DNA from: Topomyia yanbarensis
Taxonomy: Eukaryota; Arthropoda; Insecta; Diptera; Culicidae
Direction of reading: 5' to 3'
NCBI RefSeq assembly: GCF_030247195.1
Contig: NC_080671.1
Span: forward strand, 185,297,725 to 185,361,724
DNA: 64,000 bases
Below the pieces are notes generated by a model. It searched no databases, was not told where the DNA came from, and worked only from the letters and a program-made list of their open reading frames with translations. A program made the translations under genes and the position numbers. Shown here piece after piece: positions 53,936-64,000 of the stretch; the stretch's first letter is position 1, and each line of letters opens with the position of its first letter.

Positions 53936-54504
53936 ATGTCTGAAATTGCTTTATCATCTTATAAATCGGACGATAGAAAATTGTTAATGAATTTAACCGA
54001 AGACATTCGTAAATTGAATTCAACATCAACAGATCAAAAAGTGTATAATGAACCGATGGAAGAAAAAAAACAGATGGATAACACCAAATATAGTCTAAGT
54101 CTAAAATGTCTCCCTTTTTCCAGATGTACCTTGTGGAGCTGGAGTATTCTGAACAGGTTTCTGACGATAGCGTTTTCGATGACTCAGAACGTAATCTAGT
54201 GTACTATATTGCAGGATTCATTCTTAAGAGTGTCACGAAAAACTATACTGTTTGTGAGGCATGCTTTACACCATGTATTAGTATGACTCCATTTTTAAAA
54301 CAATTTACAAAGTATACTATACTTCAAGATTTTAGTGGGGAAGCACTATTGTATGTAACAGAAGTTGTTTATTTGTTTTTTATCGCGCTGGAGGGAATAT
54401 TTCTAGACAACGTCACCAGTCTTGTCACTTGTAATGAAAACGTTTCATCAAAGCTGGCAACACTCATGAAATCACTTACTACAAAATCAAAGGCCTTGGT
54501 ATAA
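53936..54504 (+). pseudogene. P/THAP9-like transposase C-terminal fragment (tentative)
   Basis: Two overlapping frames. The second (54106-54504) reads NLVYYIAGFILKSVTK, then VCEACFTPC and GEALLYVTEVVYLFFIALEG. A YxAGF..(K/R) motif followed by a Cys pair and ALLYPSxEVYxFF recalls the C-terminal part of P-element/THAP9-type transposases; I hold this loosely. A clean acceptor-like TCTCCCTTTTTCCAG at 54108-54122 could join the two frames. Only the C-terminus remains. Its last codons are part of an inverted repeat. Confidence 0.4.
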
Positions 54505-54720
54505 AGGTACGCAAAGAGTGTGCAGAGAGTGAAGCCAAAAAAGTCCACCTATCGCGCAGAATTAGAATCCAGCTTTGCTGCAGATAAATCAGAGATGGGT
54601 TCCAATTGTGATCGATAGGTAGACTTTTTTTGACTTTACTCCTTGCGCAACTGTTCTCTATAAACTGTGTATAAGATTTATAGTAAGTGATTCCTGAATG
54701 TTGCCAGCTTTGATGAAACT
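54441..54720. repeat. 280-bp imperfect inverted repeat
   Basis: GTTTCATCAAAGCTGGCAAC at 54442-54461 pairs with its inverse at 54700-54719, and the pairing continues through TCACTTACTA and the inner AAGTCCACCTATCG / CGATAGGTAGACTT. Only a short loop near 54580 is unpaired. The left arm overlaps the 3' end of the transposase-like frame. Confidence 0.75.
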
Positions 54721-54832
54721 AATATAATAATATTTAATATCTGTGAAGAAGAATGTCATAATCTTCGCAATAAGATAATCGAGCGTGACATATTTCGTTT
54801 GCGAATTTAAAAAAAGAGAAATATAATAAGCC

Positions 54833-55332
54833 TACACACAGAAGAATCAGGCCTTTTTGAATCAACAAAACGTTTGGTTGAATCTAAAACGTGGCGAATG
54901 ACTGTTTCAAACTGAAATGGGCATTATTCGAAAGAATATGTATTTGGCTTAGTTCAACAAATACTTTTGTTTACATTTGAAATAGAAACATTGTTGAATC
55001 AAAATAAAATTTGTTAGATCTAAACGATCGCTTTGTTAAAAACCAACATAATATTTGTTTAATTTCAACTAAATTTGAATTGTTCTCTCCGTTTGTTAAT
55101 ACAAAAGATTTGTTTTTCGAACTTGTTTGTTCGGTTAAACCTATCATGATTTTGTTGTTTCAAACGAAATATTTGTTGAAACAATTGAAAAGCCAACAAA
55201 TGATTTGTTCGTAATTTCAAGCAACAGTATCGATTGAATCAAGCCTGAAACTAGTTTATCACTATATCAAACGGGAAAATTGTTATTTGAAACCAAAATT
55301 TGTTTATCTTTACTAATTTTTTTTCTGCGTGT
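54833..55332. mobile_element. TACACxCAGAA element rich in TTTGTT boxes
   Basis: TACACACAGAA at the left matches, inverted, TTCTGCGTGTA at the right. The interior has roughly a dozen TTTGTT/AACAAA boxes on both strands, several as TTTGTTGAAAC or AACAAAT. The TIR is short and I found no target duplication. Confidence 0.5.
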
Positions 55333-55347
55333 AATAGTCGTTCAATG

Positions 55348-55541
55348 TAGAAAAACTATAGTAAGAGAACTGCGGAGAGAAAAACAGAATTTTTGGCAAC
55401 GTGTGCCCCGGCATTGTATGGCAACACGTCCAATGTTATAAGGATAGGCAATGTTCGATTGGATTCGTTTTTTGACAGCTAAACGCGAATCCAATCGATC
55501 CAAAATGGAGTCTCCGCTGTCCTCTTTCTAGAGTTTTTCTA
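55348..55541. mobile_element. 194-bp hAT-type MITE, copy 2
   Basis: Starts TAGAAAAACTATAGTAAGAG and ends AGAGTTTTTCTA. GTTCAATG flanks both sides exactly (55340-55347, 55542-55549). It is the same length as, and reverse-oriented to, the copy at 10877-11070. Confidence 0.9.
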
Positions 55542-55626
55542 GTTCAATGGTACAGAGGCTCGGTGAATCAATAAAAATATGCATTCATCGTGTTTTTTTA
55601 ACTTGTTGATTTTTGTAAGCAATATA

Positions 55627-57197
55627 CAGGGTGTTTGGTTCATGGTTAAGAACCTCTCGAGGGGTGATTGACTGTCATATTTGGAGAAAAAATCGTTCTA
55701 CACATACCATCAAATCTCAACCATTACAAAGTTATTGAACTTTTTGTGTTAAAAACTTATTTGTTTTAAAATACCTCTAACTCAAAAAGTATACTTTGTA
55801 TTTCAAATATTTTAGGTCCACTGGGAAGGTGAGAAAATTTCGCATTGAGTGCCCTCACATGTTTCAGCTTAAGAGTTTAAATAGCCTTTACAAAGTAATT
55901 TATTGAAAATTAAACAATTTTAATCGATTTTTCGTTCATTTCTTGAAAATCCTAATAGTTAACCTCATAATTTTAATAATCCAGATTGTTAGTCTTGAAG
56001 AGCTGCATAATTCATTCTTTGACATGATACACTTAAAATTTCTTATTTTCATGAGTTTAGGTTATTCAACTTGGATATTTTTATCTCATTTTCACTAATA
56101 CCAGCTCTAATTGAAAAAGTATGGCACTTATTGTACTTTTTTTTTCTTTTTATTCGAAAGCCAGGAAAATTTTACAGAAAAAAATGTATTAATACCTTTC
56201 AGTTAAGTGAATTTAGTATTCTTTTAGAAGTAAATTAGTTTAAAGTTAGTGCTATTATTAGCATTTTCGTTAATTTTCTTAAAATAGTAAATAATAAACA
56301 TCACCATAATTATCATGGAAATAATGCATCTCAGCAAGTTCTACAGTTCTTTCTTTGACTCCATTCAATTATCTCTTTTGGTTTCGACGCAAAATCGTTT
56401 TATCACATCGTTTCATATGCAAAAAGAACGATTTCGAACCCACTACATTTGTGGCGAGGTCATGCTGTGTTAACTATTAAATAGCAGCAAAATGAAGAGA
56501 GAGGTAAACAAAGTGTCAAATAAAAAGTTATAGAAAACATTAAGGGGCATCATATGAACAATAGTAACGATAAATTTTGTTGATTAATAATTAGAATAAT
56601 TAAAAAACTCTCCAAAAAGCACAAGTTTCGAGTTATTTCGATAGTAAAAAATCATTTAGTACACTTAACTAAAAAATATTTCTACATACACTGATAGGAC
56701 ATTTTCTCAGCTTTCCAATGAAATCTTATAAATAACGATATAAAGCATATTTTTTAGATTAGAGTCTTTTAAGCACTTGCAAGTCGGTTACAGGAAAAGT
56801 ATAGTAATGAAATTATAAAGAAATGAGAAGAGATAGGAATATGACGTCCAAGAACAAATTATGAATCGTCATGAAACCCAACTTTTTAATAGTAGATATT
56901 GCTGTAATCATACTTCATTATTTCGAAAAAATTAGCAAAAACCTTCTCAAAAACACTAACTTTTAACTACTTTACAGCTAAACGGTAATTAAAACTAATT
57001 AACTAAAAGGTATGAGAAAACCATTCAATAGGAAATTTTCTCACTTTTCGAATGGAACTAAAAGATTTAAAATACAAAGTATACTTTTAAAGTTAGAGAT
57101 ATTTAAGACAAATAAGTTTTTTACAGGAAAAGTTCAATAACGGTTGAGATTTGATGGTATGTGTAGAACAATTTTTTTCTCCAAATATGACACCCTG
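55627..57197. mobile_element. Long inverted-repeat element CAGGGTG, TA-flanked
   Basis: CAGGGTG and CACCCTG with TA outside both ends. The outer arms pair for at least 160 bp (TCATATTTGGAGAAAAAA, then CACATACCATCAAATCTCAA), except that about 40 bp after the left CAGGGTG are missing at the right end. Inside each half a diverged duplicate of the arm recurs (compare 56700-56790 with 57030-57140). No transposase. It resembles a foldback-type derivative of a Tc1/mariner-group element. Confidence 0.7.
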
Positions 57198-57230
57198 TAT
57201 GAAATAAGAAAAGGTAAATATATTAACAAA

Positions 57231-57467
57231 TCTCGACAAACATATGATTACGGCTTAACAGCCAACTGTCGAAATTCTCTTTGAAAGGAAATTCCTGAAA
57301 AACCGTTACTCTCCAATCACAGATGTTGGTAGTAAACGAAAGAGAAATGTTTTCTCTTTCATTAATTGCTGTGAACTGTATTTAACCAGTTAGGGTTTGT
57401 CCGAAATTTTCTTTCAAAGAGAATTTTGACAGTTGGCTTTTAGGCTGTAATCTTATGTTTGTCGAGA
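57231..57467. mobile_element. Palindromic MITE family M, copy 1
   Basis: TCTCGACAAACATATGATTA pairs with the inverse right end (TTATGTTTGTCGAGA). Arms of about 80 bp pass through GCCAACTGTC, AATTCTCTTTGAAAGGAAAT and GGACAAACC-like sequence. The middle holds GAAAGAGAAA and TTTCTCTTTC. Non-coding. Confidence 0.8.
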
Positions 57468-57739
57468 AGTATTCTCTTTCATTGAACCACAGAGAATACA
57501 AGAACAAACTTCCCGGGAAAATCTGTGTAAACATTTAAATGAAAATACGTTGAAAATCACCATCGCATACAGGTTTGCATGCGTGAGTCACCATTGTATC
57601 CAAGTTTGCATACAAGTCCTGTATAGCGATTGCTGGCCGATCGAAGCGCCGACCAGTGACAAGTTGCTACTTGCTGTTGTCATTTCAAAGTGACAGTTTA
57701 ATTTCTTACACAAGTTGAAAACTTTACTTGTATGTCAGT

Positions 57740-57942
57740 TCTCAGTGATTGAACTGTGTTTAGCCATTAACGGTTTGTCTGGAATTTCCTTTCAAAGAGA
57801 ATTTTGACATTTGACTTTTAAGCCGTAATCATCTGTTTGTCGAGAAATAGTTTTTCACTCCAATTCTCGGCAAACATATGATTAGGGCTTAAAAGCCAAC
57901 TGTCAAAATTCTCTTTGAAAGGAAATTCCGGACAAACCGTTA
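57740..57942. mobile_element. Family M, two half-elements facing outward
   Basis: A right half (AACGGTTTGTC ... TTTGTCGAGA, to 57846) is followed after 15 bp by a left half (ATTCTCGGCAAACATATGAT ... GGACAAACCGTTA). Together they form a perfect-looking palindrome, inverted relative to the normal order. Confidence 0.75.
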
Positions 57943-59584
57943 GCGTTGAAAATTGAACTTGTGACTCGAAATACTAAGGCGATTACTTAGAAAAATGGAT
58001 CGATGCGTTGTATTGTACAAAGACTATTCGTCATCACCGTAGCTTTTGTAGTAACTACTCAAATCATCTTCTAGTAGCTCCAAATGTATTCTATGGTTCA
58101 TTCTGATGGTTATCAAACAAATCGAAGCTATTGCGCGATAGTAAACTGAAACAGTCGAGTCCACTCGAATTGATTTTCATACTTCTATCTTGTCTCTGCA
58201 TATCTGCATGAATTTGAGCCGGCTCTGTTTCTTGAAGTCTATTTGTTTCGGTTTTCTTAAGAGTTTCTTTCACTAAATGCCTGGTAGTTTTTTTAGCACA
58301 CTTGCAAATTATCCTCGGAAAATTAAACATTCTGAGGTAGATTTTCAAACAATATTAGCAGAATTACTATAATTGCATCTAAAACTCCTGCTGTAGCGTG
58401 TACCTTCGAGTGACAAGTGAATGGCCCCTGTCGGCCCACCCCTGAGTCGATTCCTAGTCCCACCAGAAGTATATGCTCCAAACCGGACAAGTCTAGCTAC
58501 CAGACCAACGGCAACGTGCCGGAAGATTGTATGGGATTTTTCGACAATTTACATGGAGAAAGCCCACTAGCTCGCAATTTCGTCGCTAGGTGACACTGTA
58601 TGTGTTGTATCATAACTGTTAGTGAAAATAAGGAGGATAATTTAATTGTCTACAACTTTGTCGAAAACTGCTAGCCAATCCGGCGTTGTTAGAAGAAGTT
58701 ATTAAACTTTTAACGAAGTAATGTCTGAGTCAGTTTTGCATGGGGCCTAGCAGTTCATGGGTGTGTATCAGTACTCGATTCTCATGAACCAAACATATTT
58801 GTGAAATAATGAAACTGCATCCCAGCGTTAAAATATAAGTCTGTGCTGATACGGTTCGTAATGTATGATCGGATAATTATACTGCTTGTGTTCTGAGCAA
58901 GAATGCGCAGAACAAAGAATTAATTATTAATTTACTAAACAGCATCGAAAAACTCCATCGGAATATTGGAATGATTATACTTTTATTTGGAAATGTTATA
59001 TGTTATCTGTCCGTAAATAACCCAAAACGTAGAGAAAAGTTTATGATAAATTTATAATTATAATAATCCAATGCAGTCTCCGTTTATTATCCTTTTAGAA
59101 GTTTTTTGGGGAGTATTTGGATAAAAAGTGCGAACCCATGCGGTTTTTATCGATAATGGCCTTAGAAATTACATTTTAGATTAATGGGAGAAAAATTCAG
59201 TGGACAGCATTCCAAAATGGTTGAAAACTGCAATTGCAAGCAAAAGTAACCATAATGAATATTTATTATAGAAATTTCAATTGATTTTTAAAAACAATGT
59301 TTGTACAGTACGAATATGAGTTTGAGTGCATTTTTGGCTACATTTAGCATTCTGTTTATTTAAAAAAAACATAATTTGTAGTATAAATACGATGATTGTA
59401 TCTTCCCAATGCTGTCTAGAAAAATCTTTCTACAAAAATGCTGTACGTAATCTGATAATGAAACATCGTCATGTGGCACACCGTGACTTGGAGACATCGA
59501 TAGGCACTACTTTGATTAGCAGCAGGAAGATTTTAAAGGAGAACTTGGATGGGAACAAATATACTTGTGTAGGATCTCACATAA
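57943..59584. other. Unassigned sequence
   Basis: No gene. 58380-58600 is GC-richer and includes GTGCCGGAAGATTGTATGGG, which could belong to a repeat I do not know. Confidence 0.3.
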
Positions 59585-59815
59585 CTCTCGATAAACATAT
59601 GATTAGGGCGTATTTATGAGTCAACTGTTAAAATTCTCTTCGAAGAGAATTTCCGGACAAACCGTTATTGGACGAGCACAGTTTACGGCAGGTAATGAAA
59701 GAGAAAACTTTTCTCTTTTACTTACTGTCAACATCTGCAATTGGCGATTAAGGGTTTGTTCGGAATTTCTACTCAAAAGGCAATTTTGACAGTTGGCTTA
59801 TCATTTGTTTATCGA
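59585..59815. mobile_element. Family M, diverged copy
   Basis: CTCTCGATAAACATATGATT at the left, TTTGTTTATCGA at the right, with AAATTCTCTTCGAAGAGAAT and GACAAACCG inside; same order as 57231-57467 with more substitutions. Confidence 0.7.
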
Positions 59816-61155
59816 AAATTCGAGGGCCACTCAAAAAAGCCTCGCTTCCATTGGTGTATGAAAGTGATATGTCAAAGTACACAGGTAACGAATCGTGGGT
59901 CTATACATATTGGGCCAAAAGTAAACAGCAATCTTTTCGTTTATTTGGAGCAGGGCAAAGCCCGTTCAAGCAGAACATAACAAATTCTCTCTTGAATAGG
60001 CATAAAACCTTCTCATCTTTTCACATCAACAGATTACATCGAATCTTAATGATACACATACCAACATATTGAACTTAAACTAACAAATATTCTACAGGTA
60101 ACATACGCTAACAAAACAAACATGGTATACTCTTATACTATGAACTAGATTTACGTTTAAGTACAGAACGGGAGAGAATCGCCCGATGAAGCGAATGAGG
60201 CATTCAAAATGCATATTTAGGAGTCATCTGCTCTTGAGTGGAATTATAAACATTTCGAAAAATTGTTTAGGTGCTTGTTAGAGTATATTAATTTTCAAGG
60301 AGAAGAGGCAATAAACCCATTTTTGAGATTATATGTATTCATACCTATTCCCACAATACATATGTGGAGCAACACACGTAAAGAAACATATGCCCAAGAT
60401 TTTTACGAACAATAAATATGAAATTATTTTTCGATCCCTGGAATGTCGATCATTGTACAATGTGCATATAATTTCCAATAAAACCATCTGGCAGCTCTCA
60501 TCGAGGGGTACTATTCAACAGTCGATTCAGTTTTCTAGCAAACGAATGCGCCGACGCGCAGATCAAAATTATGGGAACGATAGCATACATTCAGGCGTAT
60601 AACTATTTCGTTTCGCTATAATCGCATCTGAAAGAAAGTTGGAACCGTAAAACGAAGGAATTATGAACATTTTGCACAACAATTTAGACATGAATAGTCA
60701 TATAGGGATCGAATCCTAAGTCTCGAGTTATGATGAAATTGTTGTTGTTTCGTAATTGTAATATTTTGGTGCATGAATTGAAAAAAATATTTTTATATGA
60801 CAAAATGTTCGGGATCACAAGATGTAAATGTTTAAAACTTTTAGAAAACATAGTTTTATTGTTTCGGTGAATTTATTAAGATAATCAAAGTAGCGCCGTT
60901 TTACGGTACATTTTTCTTTTGGTATTCTTATTTGATTATGCTATAATTTGAAAGATAATATATTATGAATAATTGTCCACGGCTTACATGTACTAGGCTG
61001 CAATGAAATCGCTGATACAAGTTATTCAAAGTTTGTAATTGTTCAAAATGTTACTCTGCCTTTATTATTGTCGTGAATTATATAATTATAACCACATTAA
61101 AAACGATTGGTTTTAGGACATCGAGGAGATTGGCAAAAATTTGTGTAAAAAAGTA
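59816..61155. other. Unassigned AT-rich DNA
   Basis: No supportable gene or RNA. Frames around 60333-60602 show no motif. Confidence 0.35.
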
Positions 61156-61400
61156 AAATTCTCGGCCAACATGTGATTACGGATTAAAAGCCAACTGTCA
61201 AAATTCTCTTTGAAAGGAAATTCCAGATAAACTGTTACTCACCAATCACATATGTTGGTAGAAAACAAAAGAGAAAAGTTTTCTCTTTCATTGACTGCTG
61301 TGAGCTGTTTTTGGCCAGTAACGGTTTGTCCGGAATTTCATTTCAAAGGGACTTTTGACAGTTGATTTTTAAGCCGTAATCATATGTTTGTCGAGAATTC
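61156..61400. mobile_element. Palindromic MITE family M, TA-flanked copy
   Basis: AAATTCTCGGCCAACATGTG at the left against TTTGTCGAGAATTC at the right, with TA outside both ends (61154-61155, 61401-61402). This supports a TA target and a Tc1/mariner-type mobiliser. Confidence 0.8.
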
Positions 61401-61402
61401 TA

Positions 61403-61892
61403 CAGACTGTAAAATATATCTAAACGTATCACTCCCTGTCTACCTTATCCTTATGTAGCCACCAGCGCAGCGTCCTGCAAAGCAGTCATCTTGGCCCGCT
61501 TATTTTTAATTAATCAACGATATCGGTCAATCACTAGAGTCGCGTCGTGTCAAGTCTGGAGATTATTATAAGCAGATGATTTCAAAATCATTCGAACCAC
61601 GGCTACGGGATTTTTTGCCCACATGTGCAAATCGCCAGCTAAATCTAGTATTTTTGGAAAGAACGTCAGCTTGAAATTGCCTTGAAAGTTTCCTTTGGCG
61701 GCAGCCATGTGAAATTTGTGACTTTGGAGTTTGTTGTCATTTTCCTCCCGATTCAGGTTTTTTCCCAGCATTAGTCAGACGTTCTCCGGACACTAATAAC
61801 GTTTGTCACTGTCGATTTGGCAACTTTCAGCGTTTTGAGAGTACTTTGAAAGTTTCTTAGGCGCGATCATACGCTGTTTTGAAACGCTGTTT
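61403..61892. other. Unassigned sequence
   Basis: No gene recognised. The minus-strand frame at 61550-61771 has no motif. Confidence 0.3.
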
Positions 61893-62036
61893 CTCTTAAA
61901 GTTCGACTGAGAAAGCTTGGAAAAGCGGCCATCTTGGAAAACAGCAGCTTTTTCTCACACCATTGGAAACATCTTAATGAAAATCGATTTGTAGTATTCA
62001 ACCAATGCCCCGAATAAAATGATTCATTTTCATGAC
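61893..62036. mobile_element. Family A MITE, right end missing
   Basis: GTTCGACTGAGAAAGCTTGG, GCGGCCATCTTGGAAAAC and TGATTCATTTTCATGA match 51759-51900 in order. The right arm is absent where mariner-like sequence begins. Confidence 0.65.
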
Positions 62037-62049
62037 GTTTTTGTTTATT

Positions 62050-62440
62050 TTTCATTTTCATTATGTTCTGATTTTTCTTGTGGTTCCACTAAACCGTTGC
62101 CCAATTTTTTTTCCCAATATTAATCCGAATTGCTGGGCCTTTCGTTTGACTCATTCCATTAAGTTTTGCACAGCCTCCTTAGTCACTTTCCTTGCCGCAG
62201 AACGTCAGTTTGCCTTGAACTGCCTCTCGCTTACAACTTTTTTTCGCGTCTTATTGAGGTTTCGCTTAACGGGGGGGGGGGGGGGGGTCAGGGGTAAATG
62301 TCTTAGGGCACCACCTGGATGTTGTTCACGGCATACCACTCTCCGGCCCCAGTTGCGATGTAAATGTCCCTCTTCAAGCCACAGAAACAGATGGCCTGCC
62401 ATACGAGATGCTTCTTTGACTTCTGAAGGTGTTTAAAGTC
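62050..62440 (-). pseudogene. Mariner-like (D,D37-type group) transposase relic
   Basis: The minus strand reads KSKKHLVWQAICFCGLKRDI then GEWYAVNNIQVVP, and after a homopolymer VKRNLNKTRKKVVSERQFKA, SAARKVTKEAVQNLM and VKRKAQQFG. This order matches the C-terminal half of mosquito mariner-like transposases. The segment with the second catalytic Asp is deleted between DIYIATG and GEWY. Four stops interrupt the frame, and the proline/asparagine block after VVP is replaced by a C17 run. Confidence 0.75.
62271..62287. repeat. G17 homopolymer
   Basis: Seventeen uninterrupted Gs on the plus strand, inside the mariner relic. No other G or C run of this length occurs in the window. Confidence 0.8.
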
Positions 62441-63175
62441 TTGACGTAGGTGTCGTTATAGTGTATTATGCAACTTCCGTGATCGATCTATGGTAGCAAA
62501 CGATGTATTTTACGCAGCAATGATATCTCAACTGAGATATTTTCCAGAAGAACACCGTATTGAAAAAAAATAGGACTTAGCCTTTAATAAGAGTCAGCTT
62601 GCAAATATAGTTACATTTACGTATCGTTTATTACAAATATTACGAGATACCCCCGCGATGTAATGTTTTATTTATCAATTTCATCGCTGCAATGTATCCA
62701 CGGTTGTATGTGTTTGAGCAAAGAGTCCCACATGCTCACAAAGCGAAATCGCCTCTAGCCTCAGCCCCAAATGAAGCCCCAAAAACTCCGGATAATCTCC
62801 TGCTCATTAGAAGAAGGAATGAAACAATGAATTCCAACGAACAATGAATGCATTGTCCTTCAAATTGAAATCGATTGTTTCCGGAAAATTTTTTTTATCA
62901 CACCTCGGGGAAAGTAACGCATTCACATTGCAATAAAAGTTGGCAAAATATGAATCTACAGCGAACAGAATATCACTTTGCTCATTGTTTGTACTCATCT
63001 GTATGCTGCAATTGAAGCAACCAGGCGAACGAAACGCAAAAAAGTGCTCCAGGGCTTGTGGGACTCGAAACTATGTATTTCTCCAAACTCCTCACACATC
63101 AGACCACCTGCTGCATCGCTGATGATTGCAACATCCGATCCCCCCGAGCCTGCGGAAGTTTAGTCGGATGTTATT
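62441..63175. other. Unassigned sequence
   Basis: No gene seen. Short frames on both strands at 62800-63160 lack motifs. Confidence 0.3.
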
Positions 63176-63640
63176 GAAAATGTTTTTTGCCTTTTTCTTA
63201 TGTGAAAGGCTTGAAATCACTCTAAATGCTGACATTTTGTCTAAGTACCATTCGATTCAGGTCGTTGAGTTTGGTAGATAGCGAAAGATCATATCGGGTT
63301 CTGGGAGATGATAGAATCGAATTTTACAAACAAAATGCATATATAAAACCTGTTTTAATCCTCCTAGTGGTGCAATTTTGCCTTTCTCATTTGTCCAAAC
63401 AACGATTCCATGGCTGGTTATGTTCAATACAACGGTGGAAAAGAATATTACATATTCAGTACGATTTGCACATACATACAATGGATCGACAGCCACGATC
63501 TTGAGATGCTACGTGTCGACACTGAAACATCACTTGAAACCAGCGGCGGATCAAGGAAGAGGATCCGGGGGGTCCGGACCCTGCCGAAAATTTTCAACTT
63601 GTTAAGAAATTTTAAACTAGTTTCAATTTTAAAGTAGCAA
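63176..63640. repeat. Dispersed mosquito repeat, second copy
   Basis: TTTGCCTTTTTCTTATGTGA, TACCATTCGATTCAGGTCG and CCTAGTGGTGCAATTTTGCC share order and motifs with the repeat at 3175-4110, partly inverted. From 63540 a GGCGGATCAAGG then GGGGGGTCCGGACCC phrase looks like the end of another element. Confidence 0.5.
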
Positions 63641-63754
63641 CCCCTCATTGCATACTCCTATCTATGCCCAAATAAGTAAAAAAAAAATCGGGATTAGTTT
63701 GACCAAATGCACGTACATTCCTCTTAACACTGGTCATAAGGTCTTGTACAACGT

Positions 63755-64000
63755 TTAGGCCAACTTGATTTTGTGTGAAGATCCATGTTTCTCTCTGTTT
63801 TTCTCTTTTCCATCTGATATTTTGCGGCCGTTGAGACGGCATCGATCGCATCTGACGACTTCATACCATGAGCCGATTACCTGATTTAACGCAGTTCTAT
63901 CGTTCAGCCAAGTCTCGGTGAGTGCGATTATGTCGTAGCAAGCTAGATGGTAAGCATTTGTGCAGGAACTCATTCCACCAACATTCTGGTAGTAAATTTG
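63755..64000 (-). pseudogene. LINE endonuclease N-terminal fragment
   Basis: The minus strand reads YYQNVGGMSSCTNAYHLACY, then DIIALTETWLND and SWYEVVRCDR. This is the start of an APE-type endonuclease (YYQNVRG..., then YDIIxLTETWL with the catalytic Glu, then FRCDR), most like CR1/L2- or jockey-type elements. It continues past the window edge in the 5' direction and decays after 63830. Confidence 0.7.

Noticed and set aside
59326..59619. 97-codon plus-strand frame before a family M MITE
   Set aside because: No motif, no start context, and its end runs into the MITE.

Overview
The window looks like genomic DNA of an aedine mosquito, probably Aedes. It has very low gene density, AT-rich intergenic sequence and a dense mix of transposons: a tRNA-derived SINE resembling Feilai, jockey/Loner-, R1- and RTE-like LINE relics, mariner-like transposase relics, MITEs and a BEL/Pao retrotransposon. 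It also carries a mosquito-style exon of bunched, the TSC22 long-isoform gene. I cannot name the species from sequence alone.

The only host protein-coding gene I can support is bunched, on the minus strand. A large coding exon (ATG at 25351, donor at 23162/23161) carries the long-isoform N-terminal region, with both conserved long-TSC22 motifs plus Gly, Ala and Gln homopolymers. A consensus acceptor sits at 25543, and a candidate 5' UTR exon ends at 50357 with a consensus donor. If that link is right, 25.5-50.4 kb is one intron. The leucine-zipper exon is not in the window, so 1-23162 is probably also bunched intron.

Layout. 1-15.5 kb: intron-like DNA with TIR elements (1.6-2.9 kb, a pogo-like element at 6.9-7.85 kb, 12.8-13.5 kb), a SINE at 4.5 kb, a 194-bp hAT MITE at 10.9 kb and a mariner fragment at 10.1 kb. 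15.5-21 kb: broken LINEs (jockey endonuclease, R1-like ORF1 and RT, RNase H fragment). 23.2-25.5 kb: the bunched exon. 26.5-29.6 kb: RTE-like and other LINE fragments. 33.7-39.5 kb: a Loner/jockey-like LINE broken by an 8-bp-TSD hAT MITE, itself broken by a second 8-bp-TSD hAT element that carries a 117-bp satellite array. 40.3-49 kb: a duplicated repeat, one copy of which received a complete, very young 7.2-kb BEL/Pao element (41613-48825; 612-bp LTRs that look identical; 5-bp TSD), with one in-frame TGA in pol. 50.3-51.5 kb: the candidate bunched 5' exon. 51.7-62.5 kb: an unusually dense field of palindromic DNA elements and transposase relics. 63.2-64 kb: a dispersed repeat and a LINE endonuclease fragment.

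The window is therefore mostly a record of transposition in and around one growth-regulator gene. The most informative structures are the three-level nested insertion at 34-37 kb, the young BEL element with a PHD finger in Gag and an LTR-encoded repeat tail, and the two-exon model of bunched.
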